A program made the position numbers and the translations under genes. A stretch of 56,937 bases of DNA from Akkermansiaceae bacterium (GTDB lineage Bacteria > Verrucomicrobiota > Verrucomicrobiia > Verrucomicrobiales > Akkermansiaceae): positions 1-56,937 of the forward strand of contig CAISTY010000184.1 of the NCBI GenBank assembly GCA_903888515.1, given 5' to 3'. The notes beneath the pieces were generated by a model. It worked only from the letters and a program-made list of their open reading frames with translations. It was not told where the DNA came from and did not search any database. Positions 40,762 through 49,268 of this stretch are shown one piece after another (position 1 is the first letter of the stretch; each line of letters opens with the position of its first letter).

Positions 40762-43143
40762 ATGAACCCCACCATCCCCATGAACCAACGCATCCAAGCC
40801 CTGCGCACCGCCACCCTGACCGCCGTCCCGCATATCAGCATCGAACGTGCGAAAATCGTCACCGCCACCGCCCAATCCCCGGAATACGCCCAGGCCTCGA
40901 TGCCCATGCGCCGCGCCCTGGTCTTCAAGGCGATCTTCGAACAAAAACAACTCTACATCGGCGACGGCGAGTTGATCGTCGGCGAACGCGGCCCCGCACC
41001 CGCCGCCGTGCCAACCTATCCGGAAATCTGCATCCATACCGCCGACGACTTCGAGATGCTCGATTCCCGCGAAAAAATCCCCTACCGCGTGGATGACGAG
41101 GCCCGGCGCGTCCATCTCGAGGAAATCCGTCCGTTCTGGGAGGGCCAATCACAACGTGAGCGGATGTTCCGCGAACTGCCGCCCGAATGGCTCGATGCCT
41201 ACGATGCGGGGGTCTTCACCGAGTTCCAGGAACAACGCAGCCCGGGACACACCGTGCTCGGCGAAAAAATCTACCAAAAAGGCTTCCTCGACCTGAAACT
41301 CGAAATCCGCGCCGCCATCAGCGCCCTCGATTTCGAAAGCGATCCGCTGGCCTATGACAAACGCGAGCAACTCCGCGCCATGGATCTGTGTGCGGACTCA
41401 CTCATCATTTATGCCAGCCGTCACGCCCATAAGTTGGATGAACTCGCCGCCGCCGAACGCAATCCGGAGCGCGCCGCCGAATTGCGCGCGATGGCCGGAA
41501 TCTGCCGCAAAGTCCCGGCCAACGCGCCGGAGTCCTTCCACGAGGCACTGCAATACTACTGGTTCGTCCACACCGGCGTGATCACCGAATTGAACCCGTG
41601 GGATTCGTTCAACCCCGGCCGCCTCGACCAGCACCTGTGGCCGTTCTACCAGCGTGAACTCGAACAGGGAACTCTAACCGAAGAACGCGCCACGGAATTG
41701 TTACAGGCGTTCTGGGTGAAATTCCACAACCACCCCGCACCACCGAAGGTCGGAGTCACCGCCAAGGAGAGCGCCACTTATACCGACTTCGCCCTGATCA
41801 ACCTCGGCGGCATCAAACCCGACGGCTCCGATGCCGTGAATGACCTCACCTATCTGATCCTCGACGTGATCGAGGAGATGCGTCTGCTGCAACCCAGCTC
41901 GATGGTCCAGGTGTCGAAAAAAAACCCGGACCGCCTGCTGCGCCGCGTCGCCAAAATCGTCCGAACCGGCTTCGGCCAACCGTCGATTTTCAATACCGAT
42001 GCGGTGGTGCAGGAACTGATCCGCCAAGGGAAATCCCTCGAAGACGCGCGGCGCGGCGGATGCTCCGGCTGCGTCGAGGCCGGGGCTTTCGGACGCGAGG
42101 CGTATTTCCTCAGCGGTTATTTCAACCTGCCCAAAATCCTCGAACTCACGCTCCACGACGGATTCGACCCGCGCCTCTCCAAACAACTCGGCCCGCACAC
42201 CGGCAACCCGCGCGATTTCCTATCATTCGATGAGTTCTTCGCGGCCTTCGAGTGCCAGCTCAAACATTTCGTGGATATCAAGATCCGCGGCAATAATCTG
42301 ATAGAAACGCTGTTCGCCAAATACATGCCGGCTCCGTTCCTCTCGCTGCTCATCGACGATTGCATCGCCAAGGGCCGCGACTATCACCAGGGTGGCGCAC
42401 GTTACAATACCACCTATATCCAGGGCGTCGGCCTCGGAACCGTCACCGACGGACTCGCATCCATACAACAGAATATCTATCAGAACAACCGCTGCGCTTG
42501 GGATGAAATGCTCGCCGCCCTCAGTGCGGACTTCGTCGGCCACGAATCACTGCATCACGATTTCCTCGAGAAAACCCCGAAATACGGCAACGACGACGAC
42601 CGCGCCGACGTCCTGTTGCCGCGCGTGTTCGAGGCGTTCTGGGGCATGATCGACGGCCGCCCTAACATCCGCGGCGGCCACCACCGCGTGGACATGCTGC
42701 CCACCACCTGCCATGTCTATTTCGGCAAGGTGACCGGTGCGCTGCCCGATGGCAAACGCGCCGGCGAAACTGTCAGCGAAGGCATCTCCCCGGTGCAGGG
42801 CGCGGACCGCCACGGACCCACTGCGGTGCTCAACTCGGCGGCCAAATTCGACCACATCAAAACCGGTGGCACGCTCCTCAACCAGAAACTCACCCCGCAA
42901 TTGCTCGCCGATGACGAGGGCATCCGCAACTTCACCCACCTCGTGCGCGGCTATTTCTCCAAGGACGCCCACCACATCCAGTTCAACGTGGTGACCCGCG
43001 AAACCCTGTTGGACGCGCTCGCCCACCCGGAAAAACACCGCGACCTCATCGTGCGCGTCGCCGGATACTCGGACTACTTCGTCAATCTAACTACCGAACT
43101 CCAGCAGGAAATCCTCCACCGCACCGAACAAGAGGCGTTCTGA
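40762..43143 (+). CDS. hypD: Trans-4-hydroxy-L-proline dehydratase (glycyl radical enzyme)
   Basis: A 793-residue glycyl radical enzyme. The catalytic Cys-Glu pair is at 437/439 in GCSGCVEAGAFGREAYFLSGYFNL-like context, which is the hydroxyproline dehydratase form (GCxGCVExGxFGKEAYxLxGY), and the radical glycine is Gly768 in VRVAGYSDYFVNL. Other matches are RSPGHTVLGEKI, NPWDSFNPGRLDQHLWP and DMLPTTCHVYFGKVTGALPDGKRAGE. HypD removes water from trans-4-hydroxyproline to give pyrroline-5-carboxylate under strictly anoxic conditions; the product is normally reduced to proline by ProC, not present here. Hydroxyproline may come from collagen or plant cell-wall proteins. Substrate is assigned by motif resemblance, so a related dehydratase remains possible. 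It follows its activase directly. Confidence 0.88.
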   Translation: MNPTIPMNQRIQALRTATLTAVPHISIERAKIVTATAQSPEYAQASMPMRRALVFKAIFEQKQLYIGDGELIVGERGPAPAAVPTYPEICIHTADDFEMLDSREKIPYRVDDEARRVHLEEIRPFWEGQSQRERMFRELPPEWLDAYDAGVFTEFQEQRSPGHTVLGEKIYQKGFLDLKLEIRAAISALDFESDPLAYDKREQLRAMDLCADSLIIYASRHAHKLDELAAAERNPERAAELRAMAGICRKVPANAPESFHEALQYYWFVHTGVITELNPWDSFNPGRLDQHLWPFYQRELEQGTLTEERATELLQAFWVKFHNHPAPPKVGVTAKESATYTDFALINLGGIKPDGSDAVNDLTYLILDVIEEMRLLQPSSMVQVSKKNPDRLLRRVAKIVRTGFGQPSIFNTDAVVQELIRQGKSLEDARRGGCSGCVEAGAFGREAYFLSGYFNLPKILELTLHDGFDPRLSKQLGPHTGNPRDFLSFDEFFAAFECQLKHFVDIKIRGNNLIETLFAKYMPAPFLSLLIDDCIAKGRDYHQGGARYNTTYIQGVGLGTVTDGLASIQQNIYQNNRCAWDEMLAALSADFVGHESLHHDFLEKTPKYGNDDDRADVLLPRVFEAFWGMIDGRPNIRGGHHRVDMLPTTCHVYFGKVTGALPDGKRAGETVSEGISPVQGADRHGPTAVLNSAAKFDHIKTGGTLLNQKLTPQLLADDEGIRNFTHLVRGYFSKDAHHIQFNVVTRETLLDALAHPEKHRDLIVRVAGYSDYFVNLTTELQQEILHRTEQEAF

Positions 43144-43330
43144 TCGTGGCGGAGCTTCCAGCGCGATGGGCATTCAGGCCCCTGCCAACCCGGTCTCCAC
43201 TCCTGCCACCCCCCCAGACGAGCCGAAGAACCACCGGCACCGGCATGCGGGAATTTACAGAACGTGACAACACACGGATTGCAGACACCTCCGCGACATC
43301 CTGATGTCCGATCGGACCTCAGGATGTCGC
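43144..43330. terminator. Large convergent hairpin between hypD and ccsA
   Basis: GCGACATCCTGA (43293-43304) pairs with TCAGGATGTCGC (43319-43330), and the loop contains a second perfect palindrome, GTCCGATCGGAC (43306-43317). The whole 38-base element is nearly self-complementary with one mismatched pair. It lies two bases from the ccsA stop and about 150 after hypD. No T run is present, so a bidirectional transcription barrier or a REP element fits better than a classic terminator. The rest of the gap holds nothing recognisable. Confidence 0.6.
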
Positions 43331-43332
43331 GA

Positions 43333-45192
43333 TTACGCGGCTGGTTTGAAGCCAGCGGCGTAGAGGTCACTCCGGTCGGCGTTGCGGAAGCTCGACCATT
43401 TCGAGGCGGGCAGGCGGCTGAAGAGGATGATCACGCCTTGGGCGATGACGAAGGCCACGAGCCACGGGAAGGCCTTGTCCATGAAGCCATAGGTATGCAG
43501 GCCGACGCCTAACATATTGACACCGAACCATGAGAAGGCAGTTACGGCATTGCCGAAAACAGCCATGGCCATCAGGCCTCGCTGGCGGATCAGGCCGCTC
43601 CATCTGGCATGCAGGATCAATGCGCACCACAAGACGATGAGTAAGGCACCGTTTTCCTTGGGATCCCAGCCCCAGAAGCGGCCCCACGATTGGTCGGCCC
43701 AGATTCCGCCGAGCACGGTGCCGACAAAGCTGAACAGAGTGGCAAAGCAGATGATGCCATAGACCATGCGAGTCAGGGTTTGCGCGGTTTCGCGTGTGAG
43801 CATGCGGGTGAAGACACCGAGCGCGACGTACGCCACTGCCAGCAAGCCTGCCAGGAACATCGCGGAATAGCCGGCAGTGATGACCACAACATGGGTGGCC
43901 AGCCAGAAGTTGCTATCGAGCACGGCGGTCATCATTTCAAGGGTATCGCCGCTGGAACCGAGATGGTGGGCGATGATCAGGGTGACGAAGCCGACCATGC
44001 CGGCGCAGGCCGCTCCGATGCCATCGCGGAACAGGCGCTCCAACACCAGGCCTAACAAGACCGCTCCCCAGCCGACGAAGATGGCAGAGGAGTAGAGATT
44101 GGTGACGGGCGGACGGCCTTGGATATACATGCGCGAGAACATGCCGAAGGAATGCACCGCCAAGGCCAGCACAAGCAGGAGGAAGGCGGTATGGCGCAAG
44201 CCCTTGGGGCAAACGAGCCAGGAAGCGCAGGCTAACAGGAAGGCGGCGACATATAACACCATGCTATGATAAAAAGGCTGTGAGAGATTGAAGTGCAGCT
44301 CGTAGGCGGCGCGTCCGTTCACATCCGGATGTTCCTTGCCGATCCAATCCGCATAGGCATCGGCCGCCCGCACGAAAGTGGCGCGGTCGTTTTTGCGCAG
44401 CGCGTCGCCCATGTTGGCGAAGGCGGAAACCGAAGCGGGAATGGCTTGCGGGGATTCCACGCGGAGCAAGGCGGTACCGGTGCTCAGCCAATCGCCGGCC
44501 TTGCCTTCTGCGGGGGGAGCCACGGCGAGCATGTAGGCGAATTGGGCTTGGGCTTCGTAGCGGGCGGCGGCGGCTGTGAGCAGGGCGCGTGCATCTTGCG
44601 TGAGGGCGGTGGTCCCTTGTTTGAGCGCGGCGGTCGCCGCGTAGGTCTGGATTTCGGCGGCGAATTCGGTGGTGTTTTCCGGGTGGATGCTGCTCTTGAG
44701 TTGTTGATAGAGAATCAGCGAGTTGCGCAGGTTATAGATGGCGGTCTGAAAAGGTGTGCGTTTTGCGGATTCCATGGCCGCGGCGGTTTTCCCCTCCTCG
44801 TCGATTTTAGCCAGATAGGGTTGGAGTTCGGCATAGGTGCAATAGCGTTTGTCCGCCTGTGCCCAGCCGAGGATCCCCAGGACATCCGGATTGGCGACGG
44901 CAAATACCTGATAGGTGTCAGCCACCGGAGCATTGAACAACACATCGGCCAGCCAGCGCGAAGCCTCCATTTTTCCGCCGTTGGCGAGGCGCAGTGACTG
45001 TTTGCCGCGCATGATGAGCAGCGAGTTGCGTGCCACGGTATCGAGCGGCTTGATGCGACCACCAACCAATACCGGCAGGCGGCTGAAGGATCGCACATCG
45101 AAGTCGTTAGACCTGGGTCGTGGAGCGATCCAGGACATACCGATCCACAGGCCGGCGATGACAAGAACGAGATAAGGAATGAAGCGTTTCAT
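43333..45192 (-). CDS. ccsA: Cytochrome c biogenesis protein CcsA/CcsB-type (system II)
   Basis: A 619-residue membrane protein. An N-terminal anchor (MKRFIPYLVLVIAGLWIGM) precedes a ~300-residue periplasmic region (PVLVGGRIKPLDTVARNSLLIM...), then about eight helices. The heme-handling WWD motif is GGIWADQSWGRFWGWDPKENGALLI, flanked by conserved histidines (IIAHHLGSSG, ATHVVVITAGYSAM, LILHARWSGL, GLHTYGF). With ResB it exports and attaches heme to CxxCH motifs. The large periplasmic insert resembles the elongated forms in Bacteroidetes and Verrucomicrobia. It overlaps resB by four bases (ATGA), so translation is coupled. The last gene of the multiheme run. Confidence 0.92.
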   Translation of the reverse strand: MKRFIPYLVLVIAGLWIGMSWIAPRPRSNDFDVRSFSRLPVLVGGRIKPLDTVARNSLLIMRGKQSLRLANGGKMEASRWLADVLFNAPVADTYQVFAVANPDVLGILGWAQADKRYCTYAELQPYLAKIDEEGKTAAAMESAKRTPFQTAIYNLRNSLILYQQLKSSIHPENTTEFAAEIQTYAATAALKQGTTALTQDARALLTAAAARYEAQAQFAYMLAVAPPAEGKAGDWLSTGTALLRVESPQAIPASVSAFANMGDALRKNDRATFVRAADAYADWIGKEHPDVNGRAAYELHFNLSQPFYHSMVLYVAAFLLACASWLVCPKGLRHTAFLLLVLALAVHSFGMFSRMYIQGRPPVTNLYSSAIFVGWGAVLLGLVLERLFRDGIGAACAGMVGFVTLIIAHHLGSSGDTLEMMTAVLDSNFWLATHVVVITAGYSAMFLAGLLAVAYVALGVFTRMLTRETAQTLTRMVYGIICFATLFSFVGTVLGGIWADQSWGRFWGWDPKENGALLIVLWCALILHARWSGLIRQRGLMAMAVFGNAVTAFSWFGVNMLGVGLHTYGFMDKAFPWLVAFVIAQGVIILFSRLPASKWSSFRNADRSDLYAAGFKPAA

Positions 45193-46358
45193 GGCGCGGC
45201 GGCGGGCTTGGCACGGCGGGCGAAGCCGACGAGGTGGAGGGTGAATTGAAACATCAGGCCGAGGGACACGAGCGCACAAGCGATGTAAGGCGCTTGATAG
45301 CCGGGGTTGCGCACGACCTGCAGGATGGTACCTGTGTTATCGGGGTCGAAGCCGGATTGATAGTAGGTATCGCCTAGGTAACGGAACGGGTGATTCATAT
45401 AGATCAAAACCTGGCGGTGATCGTTGTTCTTGTCATCGGCAAGCGCGATCTTACTGGAGAAGTTTTTCGGGATTTGGGTGCCGGGATAGGTTTCGTGGGT
45501 GAAATCGATCAGCGACAAACCGTAGTCTTTATAATAGCGGGTGGCTCTGAGTTGGAGGCTCCAATAACGGCCATCAAGCTCGAAGTCCTGAGGTTCGGCC
45601 ATGACATCGGAAACCAGCCAGGTGCCGAGCGAGGCACCGCCGTTGGCGGGCACGATTTCGAGCACGGCGCTCATCACATCGCGGGCGTCCAGCTTGGTGG
45701 CGCGGGGTTTGGATTGGATCGAGATTCTCGCGCCGGCACCTTTGGTGGACGCCGGGACCGCATGGCCCGACTGCTGGTCGATCATGTGCAATTCCGAGTT
45801 TCGATAGAATCCGCGGACCACGATTTGAAACGGCAGCGACTTTTGAATGATGGTGCCGCCCTCGGCGAGCACATCGCCGGGCACGGCAGTGACCCGGGCG
45901 GTTTTCGGGTCCGTGAGGTCGGTCACCGCGAGTTCCCTGTGGCTGCTGTCCTCCGAGTAATTCTTGGTTTCACCCTCCCTGATGCGCATGTAGGAGGAGA
46001 CTGAGAACAGATCGGTGGCGAGTCCTCCCACGAGCATGATGATGATGCCGAAGTGAATCAGCAGGATGCCGAGTTTGCGCCAATGCCAACTGAGGCGATG
46101 GATCAAAGAGGCGATTAAATTCACGAGCAGCACGGCACCTATCAGGTGGCCGCCGGGGAACACCGGAATTTTGAAGTTGCCGGAAGCAGCGGACCACCAG
46201 ATGAACCAGCTTTGGAAGTATTGTTCCTGGACAATGTACAGGCCTAACCGCACCTGTGCCAAGGTTCCGACAAACACCAGGAAGAAAGCCGCCGCAAGAC
46301 AAACGAGGGTCAGGCGCAAGGATGAGATGGCTCCTAACCATCGATTGAGGAAGCGCAT
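45189..46358 (-). CDS. resB: ResB/Ccs1-type cytochrome c biogenesis protein
   Basis: A 389-residue membrane protein partnering with CcsA. Helices: SLRLTLVCLAAAFFLVFVGTLAQ near the start, a second near residue 70 (LIGAVLLVNLIASLIHRL), a third at KLGILLIHFGIIIMLVGGLATDLF, then a ~200-residue periplasmic beta domain (MNHPFRYLGDTYYQSGFDPDNTGTILQVVRNPG is the most conserved stretch) and a last helix at APYIACALVSLGLMFQFTLHLV. It delivers apocytochrome and reductant for heme ligation. Its start codon overlaps the stop of the upstream lipoprotein by one base (TAATG) and its end overlaps ccsA. Confidence 0.92.
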   Translation of the reverse strand: MRFLNRWLGAISSLRLTLVCLAAAFFLVFVGTLAQVRLGLYIVQEQYFQSWFIWWSAASGNFKIPVFPGGHLIGAVLLVNLIASLIHRLSWHWRKLGILLIHFGIIIMLVGGLATDLFSVSSYMRIREGETKNYSEDSSHRELAVTDLTDPKTARVTAVPGDVLAEGGTIIQKSLPFQIVVRGFYRNSELHMIDQQSGHAVPASTKGAGARISIQSKPRATKLDARDVMSAVLEIVPANGGASLGTWLVSDVMAEPQDFELDGRYWSLQLRATRYYKDYGLSLIDFTHETYPGTQIPKNFSSKIALADDKNNDHRQVLIYMNHPFRYLGDTYYQSGFDPDNTGTILQVVRNPGYQAPYIACALVSLGLMFQFTLHLVGFARRAKPAAAP

Positions 46359-47164
46359 TATTCAGGTGGGGTTGGTGGAACTGGTGGGACCGAGGGGGCC
46401 GGCTGGACTGGTGGAACTGGTGGAACTGGTGGGACCGGGGGGACCGGGGGGACCGGGGGGGCCGGCGGGGCGGCTTTACCCGGGGCGGCGGGGGCAACGG
46501 GTTTCACGGTTGGGATCCACTGGATGAAGTGGTTTTTTTCGGATGCCGTGAGGGCGGCATTGCCGCGCATTTTGAAAAACCATGCTTCGTTTCCGACCTC
46601 GGCGATGGCACCTATCAGGCGACCGTCTTTGGTGGCGTCGGCACCGGGGGCGAGGCCTTCGATGTCCACGACGGTGATTTTGCGCGGGGGCATTTCGATG
46701 GTTTGGGAATTTTGTGCGAGGGCGGCCTCGTCGATGGGAGGCTGGGCCAACTGACCACGCCAGCGGTTGATGTTGGCGAGCGTGCCGCCCGCTGCGCGGC
46801 GCAGAATGGAAAATGAAATATCCACGGTGGCTCCGTCCCCGCCTTGGATCTGATAGCTGGCCAGACGCATGGGTGAGAGAGCCTGTTTTTTCCAATGAGC
46901 GGGCGGGGTGTCTGTAAACTGCGGATTTCCGCCTGAAGCGCCAGCCGCCAATTGCTCGGCAGTGAGTCCGGCATGGGGATCGGCACCGGGCATGGGCGCT
47001 CCGGGCGCCATGCCGGGCACACCTGCGTGGGGATCGGTTGCAGGTGAGGGTTGCGGGGCGGGACTTGTTTCCCTGGCGACGGGATACTCCTTGATTTCGC
47101 GGTCGCGCTTGCAGGCAACGGCGGACAAGACAAGCAATCCCAGGCAGAGAGAGGAGAATTTCAT
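46358..47164 (-). CDS. Lipoprotein with proline-rich tail in the cytochrome operon
   Basis: A 268-residue lipoprotein: MKFSSLCLGLLVLSAVAC gives a lipobox with lipidated Cys18. A Pro/Gly-rich linker follows (GAPMPGADPHAGLTAEQ). The core (about 95-215) reads PAHWKKQALSPMRLASYQI, ATVDISFSILRRAAGGTLANINRWRGQL and WFFKMRGNAALTASEKNHFIQWI, a domain seen beside ResB/CcsA or copper oxidase genes in Planctomycetes and Verrucomicrobia, with no assigned function. It ends in a PPVPPVPP repeat array that could span peptidoglycan or bind partners. Overlapping stop/start with resB suggests it acts in cytochrome maturation or electron transfer. Confidence 0.8.
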   Translation of the reverse strand: MKFSSLCLGLLVLSAVACKRDREIKEYPVARETSPAPQPSPATDPHAGVPGMAPGAPMPGADPHAGLTAEQLAAGASGGNPQFTDTPPAHWKKQALSPMRLASYQIQGGDGATVDISFSILRRAAGGTLANINRWRGQLAQPPIDEAALAQNSQTIEMPPRKITVVDIEGLAPGADATKDGRLIGAIAEVGNEAWFFKMRGNAALTASEKNHFIQWIPTVKPVAPAAPGKAAPPAPPVPPVPPVPPVPPVPPVQPAPSVPPVPPTPPE

Positions 47165-47250
47165 GGGTGGCGGGGTGGGCAGGCGGAAGGATCGACGCAC
47201 AACGGCGCAGAGTCAACTGCGGAGCACAAAAAACCCAGGGATTGAGGCGG

Positions 47251-48747
47251 TTACTCCTGCGTCTGACCGGTGTGGCACTCGGCGCATGAGGGATCCGAGT
47301 TTTCCGAATCGATGTGGAAAAAGGTCATGCCTTTCGGGGCGACTTTCTCAAGTTCCTTGCCGGCTCCTTGGGCCACAATGATATGGCAGGCGTTGCAATC
47401 GCTGCCCTTGATGGAACTCTTGCCGTCAACGGCCAGGTGTTTGCCATCATGGCAGCGGAAGCAGCCGTTGGTGTCCTTGTGGCCGATGTGGTCCGGGTGA
47501 GTGCGCCAGTCCGCTTTCATCTCGGGGAAAAAATTGATATTATAGATCGCCTGGGTTTCGGCGATCAAGGCGTCCACGCGTTTGTCATCCGGGAAATCCG
47601 CGCGCAGGAGGCTGGCGATTTGTTGATTGGCGTCTTCGCGGGTGGCATACGGTTGGACCAGTGCTTTGACCACTTTGGCTTTGGCCCAGGGGATAGCTGG
47701 ATCGATGCGGCCGAAGGCCATGGATCGATCCACGGCGGCATTGGGAGTGAGGTATTTGTGGGACGGGCGGTTGTGGCAATCCATGCAATCCATGGTGCGA
47801 ATGGAATGCTTGGCAATATCATCCTTGAAACCCTCGATGCGGTATTCCGTCACCTTGCCATTGGGGTCGGTGACGCGCACCCAGGGGATGTTGAGCCGTG
47901 CTTCATCGGTGGCGATGAACTCGATTTTGTTGGAAACATTCATGTGCGAGTGGATGCCCTCCACCGGACCATGCACCGGATCGCTGCCACCTACTTTGAG
48001 CACCATTTGCACGGTGAAGGGCGTGTTCGTCTCATCGGAAAGGAAGTGCTTGTAGGTTTTCTGCAGGTCGCCGGTGTGTTTTTGCGACCAGTGGCAGGAT
48101 TGACAGGTTTCCTGCGCCGGCCGCTGGTTCACGTTGTGAAGTTGGATCGGGCGCTTGAAATCGCCGAGAACCGTATGATAGAGTTGGCGCATGCCGCTGA
48201 CTTTGGTGCGGATGTAGGCCCCGGCACCCGGTCCCACATGGCAGGCGACGCAAGCCACTCTGGCATGGGCCGAGTGCTCGTAGGCTTTGAATTGCGGCTC
48301 CATCGGGGTGTGGCAGACCTCGCCACAGAACGAATTGGTTTCGGTCATGTGATAGGTTTGATAGCTGCCAAGGGCTGTTAGAAAAAAGAATCCCAAGCTG
48401 CCACCGACGAAGCCGACCAACAGGTGGCGGTCACGTTTGCGTGACAAGTTGATGTGCAGGACGAAGCTGGAAGCAAGTTCGGGTTGGCCTTGGGGGATTC
48501 TGCGGGATTCCAGAATATAGCCCAGCAAGGTCATGGCCAAGCCCGCAAGCAGGAACATGGGTGCCACGACGTAGGCGAGAATGCCCATGTAGGGGTTCGC
48601 GTGCGCGGCGAAAATGTCCACCGAAAACAACAGGACAAAGGCAAAAAACGCGGATACCGCAAGCACCAGACCGGCCAGGCTGAGCCAGTTGCGCAGACGG
48701 TTGAGGCGGGTTGGCCGCAGCGTGACAGTGGTGGATTCTTCGCTCAT
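47251..48747 (-). CDS. Seven-heme NapC/NirT-like membrane cytochrome c
   Basis: A 498-residue protein with three N-terminal helices (about 20-45, 55-80, 105-125), then a periplasmic domain with seven heme-binding motifs: FCGEVCH (CxxxCH, typical of NapC/NrfH-like members), CVACH, CQSCH, CMDCH, CFRCH, CNACH and CAECH. Extra His residues provide distal ligands. NapC/NirT proteins oxidise menaquinol at the inner membrane and pass electrons to periplasmic cytochromes. The added helices are unusual relative to the single anchor of classic NapC. It follows the monoheme cytochrome gene after a hairpin. In this cluster it is the logical entry point for electrons leaving the quinone pool. Confidence 0.9.
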   Translation of the reverse strand: MSEESTTVTLRPTRLNRLRNWLSLAGLVLAVSAFFAFVLLFSVDIFAAHANPYMGILAYVVAPMFLLAGLAMTLLGYILESRRIPQGQPELASSFVLHINLSRKRDRHLLVGFVGGSLGFFFLTALGSYQTYHMTETNSFCGEVCHTPMEPQFKAYEHSAHARVACVACHVGPGAGAYIRTKVSGMRQLYHTVLGDFKRPIQLHNVNQRPAQETCQSCHWSQKHTGDLQKTYKHFLSDETNTPFTVQMVLKVGGSDPVHGPVEGIHSHMNVSNKIEFIATDEARLNIPWVRVTDPNGKVTEYRIEGFKDDIAKHSIRTMDCMDCHNRPSHKYLTPNAAVDRSMAFGRIDPAIPWAKAKVVKALVQPYATREDANQQIASLLRADFPDDKRVDALIAETQAIYNINFFPEMKADWRTHPDHIGHKDTNGCFRCHDGKHLAVDGKSSIKGSDCNACHIIVAQGAGKELEKVAPKGMTFFHIDSENSDPSCAECHTGQTQE

Positions 48748-48780
48748 GGTTTATGGGTGGGTGCCGGGTCTTGGGAGTAA

Positions 48781-48810
48781 GAAAGCGGGGCCTCGTCACC
48801 GAAGCCCCGC
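48781..48810 (-). terminator. Terminator-like hairpin after the monoheme cytochrome gene
   Basis: GCGGGGC (48785-48791) pairs with GCCCCGC (48804-48810). On the minus strand TTTCTTAC follows, a weak U tract. It lies between the monoheme and seven-heme cytochrome genes and could attenuate the downstream part of the operon. Confidence 0.65.
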
Positions 48811-48893
48811 CGTGTTGTTATGATTCCTCGATACGAGTCCCTCTCAGGAAGCTGCGGCTGGCTGGCAGCCACAACCACTCGCATTGTGAAGGA

Positions 48894-49205
48894 TTATTTC
48901 TTGAAGGCGCGGATGAATTTGACTTGGGCGGCGGCTTCTTCAGCGGTGATTTTGTCCTTGTAGCCTTTCATTTTGTCCTTGCCTTCAAGGATCACCTTGA
49001 GGGCTTCGGCATCGGTGAACGACGCTTGGACTTTGGCATCGGTGTAGTCTTTCACCTTGCTTTTCTTGCCCATGACGGTGGCGCCGGTGCCGTCCTTGGC
49101 ATGGCAGGAAGCACAGTTCTTGGCATAAACTTCAGCAGCATCGCCGAAGGCCAGCGGAGCTGCCAGCAAACAGGCGATCGAAACGAGTGACATTTTCATT
49201 TTCAT
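48894..49205 (-). CDS. Periplasmic monoheme cytochrome c
   Basis: A 103-residue class I cytochrome c with a signal peptide (MKMKMSLVSIACLLAAPLAFG). The heme site is YAKNCASCHAKDGTG near residue 33; the distal Met is probably in GKDKMKGYKDKITAEE near residue 80, and VKFIRAFKK ends the fold. Positive charge is high. It probably shuttles electrons in the periplasm between the seven-heme membrane cytochrome and the octaheme lipoprotein. It lies 63 bases after the porin gene on the same strand. Confidence 0.93.
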   Translation of the reverse strand: MKMKMSLVSIACLLAAPLAFGDAAEVYAKNCASCHAKDGTGATVMGKKSKVKDYTDAKVQASFTDAEALKVILEGKDKMKGYKDKITAEEAAAQVKFIRAFKK

Positions 49206-49268
49206 AATGGTGATGATGTGGGTGTGTGTTTTGATTTGCGGGGGTGTCCGCCGGGATAATCTGGCGGA

